DNA from: Chitinophaga skermanii
GTDB taxonomy: Bacteria; Bacteroidota; Bacteroidia; Chitinophagales; Chitinophagaceae
Reading direction: 5' to 3'
NCBI RefSeq assembly: GCF_003259335.1
Contig: NZ_QLLL01000003.1
Coordinates: 62,001-126,000 of the forward strand
DNA: 64,000 nucleotides
Positions 52,947 through 61,409 of this stretch are shown here, piece by piece. The translations under genes and the position numbers were made by a program. A model generated the notes under the pieces. The model was not told where the DNA came from, made no database searches, and saw nothing but the letters and a program-made list of their open reading frames with translations. Within the stretch, counting starts at the first letter, position 1, and every line of letters begins with the position of its first letter.

Positions 52947-54770
52947 TCAATCAGCGGTAGTTTTCTCGCCCCTTTTGTTGATATAAAAGTAAGTGCCATC
53001 CTTTCTTACAGCGGCTGTACCATTGAAAGTAAAGTCATTCGCTTCCTCGTATATACATGGAATCACGGTTTGACCTTGTTTATTAATAAACCCTATTTTA
53101 CCATCTTTCTTCACCAAGGCCAAACCATACGCAAAGTTGTTCATCGCTTCATAGGTAGCTTCAACCAGGTATGTACCTTTTGTATTAATCATACCCATTT
53201 TGTTGTTCTTCAACACACGGGCGAAGCCTTCTACAAAGCCATCTACATCGTCAAATTCGGCCGTAAATACTTTTGCTTGTTGTTTGTTAATGAAGTAAGC
53301 TTTTGTGCCAAGTTTTACACCGGCTATGCCATGTACAAATCCTGTAGCATATGTGTATTGGGGTTGAATCACAAATTCGTTCTTCATATTGATAAAGCCC
53401 ACTTTGCCATCTTGCTTAACAGCTGCCAAGCCTTCTGAAAAATTTTCGCCACGCTGGTAGGTAGGTGCAATGAATTCTATACCTGTCGAATCCATATAAC
53501 CTACCATGTCATTACGGTTGAATGACATAACGCCTTGTTCATTCGGTGCAGATATACTGGTATAATTGAGTGGTGTTGTTCGTTTGTCGGTTACACGGTG
53601 AATACCCACTTTTTTATCTTTCTTGAAGCCATACAATTTCGACGTTAATTGTACTACTACCTCGTATTCTGCCGGTAAAATAAGGCCTTGCGTAGCATGG
53701 AATAACCCTTTTAATTCGCCTCGCTCCGTAATGGAATAATTGTCTTTCGAACTGCCAATATCATCATACAACATATCTAGTACTACTTGACCGGTTTGAT
53801 CGATGTAACCATATTTGTCATTTTTCTTAGCAGCTGCTAAACCTACATTGTTGAAATCGCCGATATAAGAATATTCAAGAGGGGTGATTTCTATGCCCGA
53901 TTTATTCATTAAACCAAATTTACCGTTTCGTTTAACCGACCAAATGAAGTTTCTTTTATACTCTATGTTATCGTATTTACAAGGTACCAACAATTTACCG
54001 TTGCGATCAATCAGCCCCATAAGGCCATTGTTAACCACTTTGCCGTAGCCATCTCTCAGGGGGGTAGCATTGTCGTACGTGATAGGAATCACTTCCTCTC
54101 CCTGCAAGTTTACATAGCCCCATTTTCCGTTCTTGGAAACAGTCGCCAATCCTTCAGAAAAGGAACTTACATTATCGTAGCGGAACGGGATAACGGTTTC
54201 ATTCTTCAAATTCACGAAGCCATACTTTTTATCTTTCCCTACACCCACAATACCATTTTGAATACCACTCACGTAATCATATTCAATGGGGACCACAACT
54301 TGCCCTTTCTTATCTATGTGCCCCCATTTATTATTCAATTTTACAGGTGCATAACCATTGGTGAACACGTAAGCACGTTCGTATTTACATGGAATGACTT
54401 CGCCCAGCTTCTTATCAACAAACCCGTATTTACCGTCACGTTTTACAATGGCCAAATCTTCGTTCCAGAAATAGAAGGTATCGTCGTACTGGGGTGGAAT
54501 GAGTTCTTTACCTTGCGAACTGTACATACCATACTTCCCGTTTTTCTTTACCACAATTACGCCTTCGCGGTAAGCAGGTAGATCGTCGAAAATAAGGGGT
54601 ATAATCACCTTGCCTTGCATGTCGGCAAAGCCATATTTATTGTTTAATGATACAGGTACAAAACCTTCCCTGTCATCGTATATGGCATCGAATTGATCGA
54701 ATTGTTGCTGTGCTTGGGATTGAAAAGCAGCACAGGTAAGTAGTAAGGCAAAGGAAATTTTCTTCAGCAT
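52947..54770 (-). CDS. Secreted WG-repeat protein
   Basis: 607 residues from the ATG at 54770 with signal peptide (MLKKISFALLLTCAAFQSQA). The whole mature protein is built of about 17 WG repeats, each of the form G-x-x-x-V-K-x-x-x-K-(W/Y/F/V)-G-(F/Y)-(I/V)-(N/D)-x-x-G-x-x-(V/I)-I-P-x-x-Y-(D/E). They run without a break from about residue 30 to 600. WG repeats probably form a beta-propeller or solenoid binding surface; no enzyme function is expected. An upstream start would lengthen the leader by 17 residues. Confidence 0.88.
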   Translation of the reverse strand: MLKKISFALLLTCAAFQSQAQQQFDQFDAIYDDREGFVPVSLNNKYGFADMQGKVIIPLIFDDLPAYREGVIVVKKNGKYGMYSSQGKELIPPQYDDTFYFWNEDLAIVKRDGKYGFVDKKLGEVIPCKYERAYVFTNGYAPVKLNNKWGHIDKKGQVVVPIEYDYVSGIQNGIVGVGKDKKYGFVNLKNETVIPFRYDNVSSFSEGLATVSKNGKWGYVNLQGEEVIPITYDNATPLRDGYGKVVNNGLMGLIDRNGKLLVPCKYDNIEYKRNFIWSVKRNGKFGLMNKSGIEITPLEYSYIGDFNNVGLAAAKKNDKYGYIDQTGQVVLDMLYDDIGSSKDNYSITERGELKGLFHATQGLILPAEYEVVVQLTSKLYGFKKDKKVGIHRVTDKRTTPLNYTSISAPNEQGVMSFNRNDMVGYMDSTGIEFIAPTYQRGENFSEGLAAVKQDGKVGFINMKNEFVIQPQYTYATGFVHGIAGVKLGTKAYFINKQQAKVFTAEFDDVDGFVEGFARVLKNNKMGMINTKGTYLVEATYEAMNNFAYGLALVKKDGKIGFINKQGQTVIPCIYEEANDFTFNGTAAVRKDGTYFYINKRGEKTTAD

Positions 54771-54965
54771 AAGGTGTATTAAGTAAGCGGCAAAAGTAGG
54801 TTGATAGCGGGGGAGAAGCAATACCCAAATCTAGGTATCGTTATATACGAACTATTTTTATATGACCTTTTTGTTAATTTTTTTTGTCCCCACGATCGTA
54901 CTTCTTTCTTTCTCAAGCGTATCAATAGCATAGAATGTAGTATTTTCCAAGAAAATAGTAGGGAC

Positions 54966-55466
54966 ATGGAGGTAGTATTAGCACGTTGGGAACCGGCTTT
55001 CAAAGCAGCTTTGGTAGAAAATGCCAATAACCCGCAGATCGCAAAGAACATGACGAATCAATTTCCACATCCTTTCACGGGGGAGGTAGCGGATAAATTT
55101 ATTGCACATTACGGCAGCATGGAACCTGCCCGCATATTTGCTATTTTGGTGAACGGTACACCGGTTGGCGCTATTGGTATTCACCCGAAAGAGGATATTG
55201 AAGCCAAAAATGCAGAACTGGGATATTGGTTAGGTGAAGCGCATTGGGGGAAGGGAATCATGACGGCCGCTATTCGCTTAATGGTGGAGTATGGGTTTGC
55301 TACATTCGAAATTAACCGTGTATTTGCGCGGCCTTTTGGTTCGAACATAAGTTCGCAGAAGGCCTTGGAAAGAGCCGGTTTTTTATTAGAAGCGCGCCTA
55401 AAAGGTACGTTTTATAAGAATGATCAATACGAAGATGAATTGATATACGCTATTCGTCGCACGTAG
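54966..55466 (+). CDS. GNAT family N-acetyltransferase (RimJ/RimL-like)
   Basis: 166 residues from the ATG at 54966; the frame is open further upstream but the extra sequence does not look like GNAT. The acetyl-CoA fold is visible: FAILVNGTPVGAIGIHP, ELGYWLGEAHWGKGIMTAAI (the Q/R-x-x-G-x-G/A loop is WGKGIM here), then INRVFARPFGSNISSQKALE and AGFLLEARLKGTFYKNDQY. This pattern matches ribosomal-protein or small-molecule acetyltransferases of the RimJ/RimL type. Substrate unknown. Confidence 0.87.
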   Translation: MEVVLARWEPAFKAALVENANNPQIAKNMTNQFPHPFTGEVADKFIAHYGSMEPARIFAILVNGTPVGAIGIHPKEDIEAKNAELGYWLGEAHWGKGIMTAAIRLMVEYGFATFEINRVFARPFGSNISSQKALERAGFLLEARLKGTFYKNDQYEDELIYAIRRT

Positions 55467-55528
55467 CATATGCCACAAACAGACTAAACACTAATCGCGT
55501 TTCCAGCAAGCGCAGTTAAACTTTCGAG

Positions 55529-58045
55529 ATGAATAACAGGAGAGATTTTTTAAAGAAAGCCGCGATGTTGTCCGGCGGTGCAGGCCTGGTGAATGTCATT
55601 CCCGCATCTATTCAACGCGCGATGGCTATTAACCCGGCACCGGGTTCTAACTTTTTAGATGCTGAGCACGTGGTTTTCCTCATGCAAGAGAACCGCTCAT
55701 TCGATCATACTTTTGGTACCTTGAAAGGGGTACGTGGCTTTAATGATCCGCGTGCCATCACTTTACCAAATAAAAACCTAGCCTGGTTACAAACCGATCA
55801 TAACGGCGATACCTATGCACCGTACCGCCTAAATATCAAAGACACGAAAGCGACTTGGATGAGCGCCCTGCCACATGGCTGGAGCGATCAAGCCGACGCA
55901 CGTAATAATGGTAAATACGATGGTTGGTTGATTCATAAACAATCGCCTGTACGTGCTTACAAGCATTTACCTTTAACGATGGGCTACTACGATAGGAACG
56001 ATATTCCTTTCTACTACGCCCTCGCCGATGCCTTCACCGTGTGCGATCATAACTTCTGTTCTTCCCTCACAGGTACCACACCTAACCGCTTACACTTCTG
56101 GACAGGCACCATCCGTGGTAAACAAAGCACGGAAGCCCGCGCTAACGTGTGGAACGACGATGTGGATTATAATAACTGGGCAGATTGGAAAACCTTCCCT
56201 GAAGTGTTAGAAGATCATGGTGTGAACTGGCGGATTTACCAGAATGAATTAAGTGTAGGTTGCGGTTTGAACGATGAAGAAGATGCGTGGTTGGCAAACT
56301 TCACCGATAACCCTATCGAATGGTTTAGTGCCTTTAATGTACGCATGCACAAAGCGCACCGTGTACACGTAGCGAAAGCTATTCCTGTACTAAAGGAGAA
56401 GATTGCGGACTGGGAAAATACCTTGTCTAAAAATCCCAACGACGAGAAACTCGCCGACATGCTCAAAGATGCCCGCGAAACCTTGAAACAATACGAAGAA
56501 GAAATCAAAGTTTTCACAGAAGAAGCCTATCAAAAACTATCGGCCCGCGAGAAAAGTTTGCACGAACGCGCTTTCTCTACCAATACCGGCGATAAGGATT
56601 ACCATTCTTTGGAAACACTTAACTATAAAGACGGTGATGAAGATAGAACCATCAACATCCCAAAAGGCGATTTGCTCTACCAATTCCGTAAAGATGTAAA
56701 AGCCGGTAAATTACCTACCGTATCATGGTTGGTACCCCCGGCTGCCTACTCCGATCACCCGGGTTCGCCTTGGTACGGCGCTTGGTATTTATCGGAAGTA
56801 CTCGATATTCTCACCAAGAACCCGGAAGTATGGAAGAAAACAATCTTTATTCTTACCTACGATGAGAACGATGGTTACTTCGATCACTTATCGCCCTTCG
56901 TAGCTAACGATCCATCGAACCCGAAAAGCGGTAAATCTTCTGCCGGAATCGATACAGGATTGGAGTATGTTACAATGGCACAAGAAGAAAGAGATGGACG
57001 TTCGAAACGCCGTGCACGCCAATCGCCTATAGGTTTAGGTTACCGTGTACCCATGGTCATTGCTTCGCCATGGAGTAGAGGAGGCAAGGTAAATTCACAA
57101 GTGTTCGACCATACCTCTTCCCTGCAATTCTTAGAAAAGTGGTTGTCGCACAAATTGAAGAAAAACGTACATACCCCGAATATCAGCGATTGGAGAAGAA
57201 CCATTTGCGGCGATTTATCGAGCGTATTCACCCCGTATAACACCTCGGTGCCTGCATTGCCTTTCCACGAGAAAGATGCCATGATTGAGCAGATCTACAA
57301 CGCTAAATTTAAAGCATTGCCGGCCGGCCAACGTAAACTCAGCGAAACGGAGATCGCCGCCATCAACAAAGCACCGCATTTACATCCTTTATTGCCACAG
57401 CAAGAAAAAGGGATTAAACCGGCTAATGCCATCCCGTACGAATTGTATGCTGAAGCAAACATGGAGAATGGGCAACTAAACATGCAGTTAACAGCCGCCA
57501 ATAAAGCCTTTGGAAAAGCCTCGGTAGGTGCGCCGTTCAGCGTATATACACCTGGTAAATATGAAGGGGAAGTATGTGCTTTACGCTCTTACACCGTAAA
57601 AGCCGGTGATACTTTGCAAGATACTTGGGAGGTGAAATCGTTCGAAAATAATAATTACTTGGTAAGGGTATACGGGCCGAATGGGTTCTTCCGCCAGTTC
57701 CAAGGCAATCAAAACGACCCCTCTTTACAGGTAGCCTTGCAATACCAAGCCGCTAGAACCGGGAAGCACCGCTTAACGGGGAATGTAGAGTTGGTGATTG
57801 AAAACAAAGGCGCGCAAGCTCAAACCATTGTGATAACGGATAATGCTTACAAGAACACCGGCGTAGCTCGCACAGTAGAAGCAGGTGCGCGTGTTGTGGT
57901 GTTGCTGAATTTGGAGAAAAGCAAACATTGGTACGATTTTACCGTGAAAGTAAATGGTGCTGCTGTTTACGAGAAACGCTATGCTGGGCACGTTGAAGTA
58001 ATGGCCGAAAGCTTTACCGATCCTTATATGGGTGGGATAGTTTAA
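55529..58045 (+). CDS. Phosphocholine-specific phospholipase C, Tat-exported
   Basis: 838 residues. The N-terminus is a Tat signal (NNRRDFLKKAAMLSGGAG). The phosphoesterase domain (about 45-590) has HVVFLMQENRSFDHTFGTL with the conserved E-N-R-S-F-D-H, then LTGTTPNRLHFWTG, then TYDENDGYFDH and GLGYRVPMVIASPWSRGG. The C-terminal third has two copies of the DUF756-like domain of PC-PLC enzymes (about 650-735 and 745-835). The enzyme removes the head group of phosphatidylcholine or sphingomyelin in the periplasm or outside. Length and order match the bacterial PC-PLC family. A hairpin terminator follows. Confidence 0.93.
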   Translation: MNNRRDFLKKAAMLSGGAGLVNVIPASIQRAMAINPAPGSNFLDAEHVVFLMQENRSFDHTFGTLKGVRGFNDPRAITLPNKNLAWLQTDHNGDTYAPYRLNIKDTKATWMSALPHGWSDQADARNNGKYDGWLIHKQSPVRAYKHLPLTMGYYDRNDIPFYYALADAFTVCDHNFCSSLTGTTPNRLHFWTGTIRGKQSTEARANVWNDDVDYNNWADWKTFPEVLEDHGVNWRIYQNELSVGCGLNDEEDAWLANFTDNPIEWFSAFNVRMHKAHRVHVAKAIPVLKEKIADWENTLSKNPNDEKLADMLKDARETLKQYEEEIKVFTEEAYQKLSAREKSLHERAFSTNTGDKDYHSLETLNYKDGDEDRTINIPKGDLLYQFRKDVKAGKLPTVSWLVPPAAYSDHPGSPWYGAWYLSEVLDILTKNPEVWKKTIFILTYDENDGYFDHLSPFVANDPSNPKSGKSSAGIDTGLEYVTMAQEERDGRSKRRARQSPIGLGYRVPMVIASPWSRGGKVNSQVFDHTSSLQFLEKWLSHKLKKNVHTPNISDWRRTICGDLSSVFTPYNTSVPALPFHEKDAMIEQIYNAKFKALPAGQRKLSETEIAAINKAPHLHPLLPQQEKGIKPANAIPYELYAEANMENGQLNMQLTAANKAFGKASVGAPFSVYTPGKYEGEVCALRSYTVKAGDTLQDTWEVKSFENNNYLVRVYGPNGFFRQFQGNQNDPSLQVALQYQAARTGKHRLTGNVELVIENKGAQAQTIVITDNAYKNTGVARTVEAGARVVVLLNLEKSKHWYDFTVKVNGAAVYEKRYAGHVEVMAESFTDPYMGGIV

Positions 58046-58063
58046 TCATACTTTTTATTTATT

Positions 58064-58105
58064 CAACGCGCAGGTGCTATGTTTAGGACCTGCGCGTTGT
58101 CATTT
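58064..58105 (+). terminator. Hairpin after phospholipase gene
   Basis: CAACGCGCAGGT and ACCTGCGCGTTG form a 12-base perfect stem with a 12-base loop, followed by TCATTTT. The T run is weak, but position and strength suggest a terminator. Confidence 0.75.
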
Positions 58106-58218
58106 TGGAACATCTTATCTTGTGGTTTGGAAAACCCGGTAGAAGCATGTATTTTGGGCTTAAGAGAAAAAACAACCCTATTAGCTAATATTTGCAGAGA
58201 ACCTTTTAAACCCATGTT

Positions 58219-58824
58219 ATGAGATTACGCCCGCTATTGTATTGCTTGCTAGCGCTAGCAACATTTTCAGCCTGTAAGAAATCCAATAAGAAGCAAGACG
58301 AAGATTTTTCAAAGAACACGTATGAAGTGAAGTCGGTGAAGTTCATCGTCAACGCTTCCAGCAACTATTACGAAATGCAGTTATTGGAAAGAAGATTCAC
58401 GTATTTGAATAATACAAGCCTGCAACAAGGTGGTACAGTAGAAGTAAGCCCACAATTAGAGCGTTCCTATTTTAATTATGAATTGGAAGAGATGGATACT
58501 ATCGTGAACACGCAACAGTTATTTATACAGGTGCCTACCTACTATGATGAAAACGGTAGCTTCACGTATAGTAAACTCACTTGGGCCTTCGTTCCTAAAA
58601 CACTTACTACACAGCCCGCTATTTTTACAGTCAATGAAAAATACATCGTTCCTTCTATGTCGAAACTAACGATGGAAGTAAACGTAACGCATAGGCAAAT
58701 CAATTTACCCTTTGAAGCTACATTGAAACATACTAGAACGGGTGTTACCAAAACCATAACAGGTACTTGGCAAGGCACCTTCCCGGTAGATGTGAAAACG
58801 AAATCTACTACAGAGAACTTGTAA
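58219..58824 (+). CDS. Lipoprotein of unknown function
   Basis: 201 residues. Signal peptide with lipobox FSAC (Cys about residue 19) followed by KKSNKKQDEDF, so it is likely anchored in the outer membrane. The rest is beta-rich with no motif I recognise; the C-terminal part (VNVTHRQINLPFEATLKHT... TITGTWQGTFPVDV) reads as a beta-sandwich. It is transcribed alone between two terminators. Confidence 0.7.
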   Translation: MRLRPLLYCLLALATFSACKKSNKKQDEDFSKNTYEVKSVKFIVNASSNYYEMQLLERRFTYLNNTSLQQGGTVEVSPQLERSYFNYELEEMDTIVNTQQLFIQVPTYYDENGSFTYSKLTWAFVPKTLTTQPAIFTVNEKYIVPSMSKLTMEVNVTHRQINLPFEATLKHTRTGVTKTITGTWQGTFPVDVKTKSTTENL

Positions 58825-58844
58825 TTATATTGATAATATTTGCG

Positions 58845-58878
58845 AAAGCGCCTTCTACTATGCAGGAGGCGCTTTTTT
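58845..58878 (+). terminator. Terminator after lipoprotein gene
   Basis: AAAGCGCCT and AGGCGCTTT arms with extra pairing inside the loop, followed by TTTT. Confidence 0.87.
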
Positions 58879-58994
58879 GTTCCTAGGCTTTGGTAAGAAA
58901 ATACAACGCTTATGTAACAAAAAGAGATTGAACGCTATCAAAAGCTTTCTTACCTTACGGAAACAATGATCTCTAAACCAATATCCTGCTTCAT

Positions 58995-59960
58995 ATGGGC
59001 TTATTCGATTTTCTAAAGAAGAAAAATGCTGCTCCCCAGCCAGCTACTATATCTGCCAATTCAACTATAGATCCTGCTATTGCGCAATTCGACGAACAAG
59101 TGTTCAATACTGTTGCCCGGTATATATGCAAACCCGGAGCGGTAATAGATCTCAAGCTAAAGAACCGTGAAACGAATGAAATCATGACTTTCGCCGCCGC
59201 TTACCCAGAACAATTCAACAATTGGAAAAAGGTAAAGTCGGGAGCCGATAAACGGGGAATTATATACGGAATACTAGATGAACAAATGGGTGGTCATTTA
59301 GCCCTATGGCAAGTAATGGAAAGATATAACGATGATCGCTATCCACAAGAAGCCCTGAAGATTGCCATCGAACATGCCGATGAAACAGCGGAACAACAAG
59401 CCGATTTTCACGCGGCATTTGCTAGGAGTTATTTCATCTTGCAAGAATTTGCCTTAGCAGAAAAACATTGCTTAATGGGCTTGGCGATCGATGCCGCGCA
59501 TATAAGAACAAAACGTATCTATGCCGATGTACTCCACTGCACCAATATGCATGAACAAGCGCATGCACTCTATGAAGAAATATTATCCGCCAAACTGCCG
59601 AAGGATAAGGAAATGTCATTACCCATTCAGCATTTACTAGGTTTTGATGGCGACATTGTCAATTCTCCAGTATATGCTTTCTCGTGGTTAAGCAATTCGC
59701 CAAGCATGCCCCAAGAGATTTGGGATTGGGCGAATGATGAATTTTATTACAGCCCATACTTCCGATCACAACACGCTTATTGGTTATTAGATCGTGGTGA
59801 ACATATGCCTGCTTTGGCGAAACTTTTCACCCTCGTGAAAGAAATGCCTTGGTGTAAAGAAGCAGCTACGAATTGCCTTAGTTTAATAGAACAATTGGGA
59901 ATGAAAGATAATATGGTAGATGAACGGAAATGGCTCGAAGGCGTGGTAAAAGGCGTATAA
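58995..59960 (+). CDS. TPR-like cytoplasmic protein
   Basis: 321 residues, no signal peptide, starting MGLFDFLKKK. Residues about 110-290 form helix pairs with the spacing of TPR/SEL1-like repeats (HAAFARSYFILQEFALAEKH, then RIYADVLHCTNMHEQAHALY). The N-terminal part is not recognisable. Such proteins usually act as scaffolds. It lies between terminators, so it is a single-gene unit. Confidence 0.55.
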   Translation: MGLFDFLKKKNAAPQPATISANSTIDPAIAQFDEQVFNTVARYICKPGAVIDLKLKNRETNEIMTFAAAYPEQFNNWKKVKSGADKRGIIYGILDEQMGGHLALWQVMERYNDDRYPQEALKIAIEHADETAEQQADFHAAFARSYFILQEFALAEKHCLMGLAIDAAHIRTKRIYADVLHCTNMHEQAHALYEEILSAKLPKDKEMSLPIQHLLGFDGDIVNSPVYAFSWLSNSPSMPQEIWDWANDEFYYSPYFRSQHAYWLLDRGEHMPALAKLFTLVKEMPWCKEAATNCLSLIEQLGMKDNMVDERKWLEGVVKGV

Positions 59961-60344
59961 AATAACTACATCATACTATAAATACAGTGCAAGCCCTCCA
60001 GCTTGCACTGTTTGTTTCTATACAACATTCATTTTTAGCAGTGAATTAGTATTAGTAAATATTGTAATTCGAATTATTACCCAAGCATGCTAAACCCTTT
60101 AGTTCGTCAATTACTTTTCCCAGTTCGTACAAAATATGCATTTTATGTCGTTATGAAATGATGGGTTTTAGTTGTTGTTATTTGAATGAAATTGTAAAAT
60201 AAATGCATTTTGTTGAATGTAAATATTGTTAATGATGTGATTGTTTGAAAAAATACAAATCGTCACTTTCTCCGCTTCACTACCTAACAACCCATTTACG
60301 CGGTACTTTTGGAAGGATATTAATCAACCAAAATCTACTCCCGC
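59961..60344. other. 384-base intergenic region before PorV-like gene
   Basis: Contains the terminator at 59984 and then about 330 bases of AT-rich sequence, presumably the promoter and leader of the PorV-like gene. I see no confident -33/-7 pair and no RNA gene. Confidence 0.6.
59984..60015 (+). terminator. Terminator after TPR-like gene
   Basis: ACAGTGCAAGC and GCTTGCACTGT form an 11-base perfect stem with a 6-base loop, followed by TTGTTT. Confidence 0.9.
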
Positions 60345-61388
60345 ATGAAGAAGTTTTCCCGCTTAATAAGTGCACTCGCGTGCATGTTTATTATGTCGAC
60401 TGCCAATGCGCAAAACAACACCGATTCCGTGACTTGGAATGGTAAGGCGAGTCCTACTGCTGTACCATTCTTACGTATGAATACGGACATCCGCTCTGCC
60501 GGTATCGGCGAAAGTGGTGTTGCTTTGCCGGGCGACAATGTTACCCATTACGCCAACGCGGCACGCATGGCACAAATAGAAAGTAAAGGAGCCGTGGCAG
60601 TAGCTTACACGCCGTGGATGAGTAACCTTGCTAAGAACATTGCACTCTATGCCGCTTCCGGTCACTACAAATTCAACGAGCGTGAAGTATTTTCTGCTTC
60701 GTTGCGCTATTTCAAACAAGGTAAATTATTGCAAACCGATGAATACGGGCAAAGCGTAGGAGAATCGAATCCCTATGATTTGGCTGTGGATGTATCGTAT
60801 GCAAGGAAATTGTCCAACCGTTTCAGTATCGGTGCTGCTTTCCGGTATATCAACTCGCATATTGCCAATAACAGCTATGCAGGGTATAAGAATGGAAATG
60901 CTGTTGCGGCCGATTTGGGTGTGTATTATCAATCCAAAGAAAATGCACAGGGGCAAAGCTGGCACGCAGGTGCCGCCCTTACCAATGTAGGTACAAAAAT
61001 CAAATACGGCGAAGACAACAGTAGTTACAAGCTGCCTTCCAACTTCGCGTTAGGCGTAGCCTTTCAACAGAAATGGGAAGAACTGCACCAAGTGATCCTA
61101 ACAACCGAGGTGAACAAACCACTCGTGAAATCTTACGTGGATGGCTTTGGTAAAAACATCGTGTACAACGTAGGGGGCGAATATGCTTACCGTAAAATGT
61201 TGGCTTTACGTGCCGGGTATAATTATGAAAACACGGCCGTAGGCGGTTTAAGGTATGTAACAACCGGGCTAGGGGTGTATTATAAAATCCTCCGGTTCGA
61301 CCTTGCTTATTTAATTCCTACGCAAGATGGTGCCAACGCAACGATCTCGAATACTTTCAAATTTGGGTTCTCATTCCTCATCCAGTAA
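60345..61388 (+). CDS. PorV-family outer-membrane protein (T9SS-related paralogue)
   Basis: 347 residues with signal peptide (MKKFSRLISALACMFIMSTANA). The family pattern is clear: TAVPFLRMNTDIRSAGIGES-GVALPGD, then AVAYTPWMSNLAKNIALYAA, NEREVFSASLRYF, SYARKLSNRFSIGAAFRYI, and a strand-rich barrel ending TFKFGFSFLIQ. This is the FadL-like PorV/LptO family, in which PorV carries T9SS cargo from the translocon to the sortase PorU. The normal Asn/Pro-Ala signature after the GV motif is HYANAARM here. A genuine porV usually lies next to porU (C25-type); here the next gene is a subtilisin, so this is probably a paralogue devoted to that cargo. The gap to the protease is 21 bases. Confidence 0.8.
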   Translation: MKKFSRLISALACMFIMSTANAQNNTDSVTWNGKASPTAVPFLRMNTDIRSAGIGESGVALPGDNVTHYANAARMAQIESKGAVAVAYTPWMSNLAKNIALYAASGHYKFNEREVFSASLRYFKQGKLLQTDEYGQSVGESNPYDLAVDVSYARKLSNRFSIGAAFRYINSHIANNSYAGYKNGNAVAADLGVYYQSKENAQGQSWHAGAALTNVGTKIKYGEDNSSYKLPSNFALGVAFQQKWEELHQVILTTEVNKPLVKSYVDGFGKNIVYNVGGEYAYRKMLALRAGYNYENTAVGGLRYVTTGLGVYYKILRFDLAYLIPTQDGANATISNTFKFGFSFLIQ

Positions 61389-61409
61389 ACTATCCGATTA
61401 ACTCTACTA

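Noticed and set aside
60245..60445. 66-residue frame starting with TTG before the PorV-like gene
   Set aside because: It overlaps the PorV-like start out of frame, begins with a rare start and has no recognisable features.
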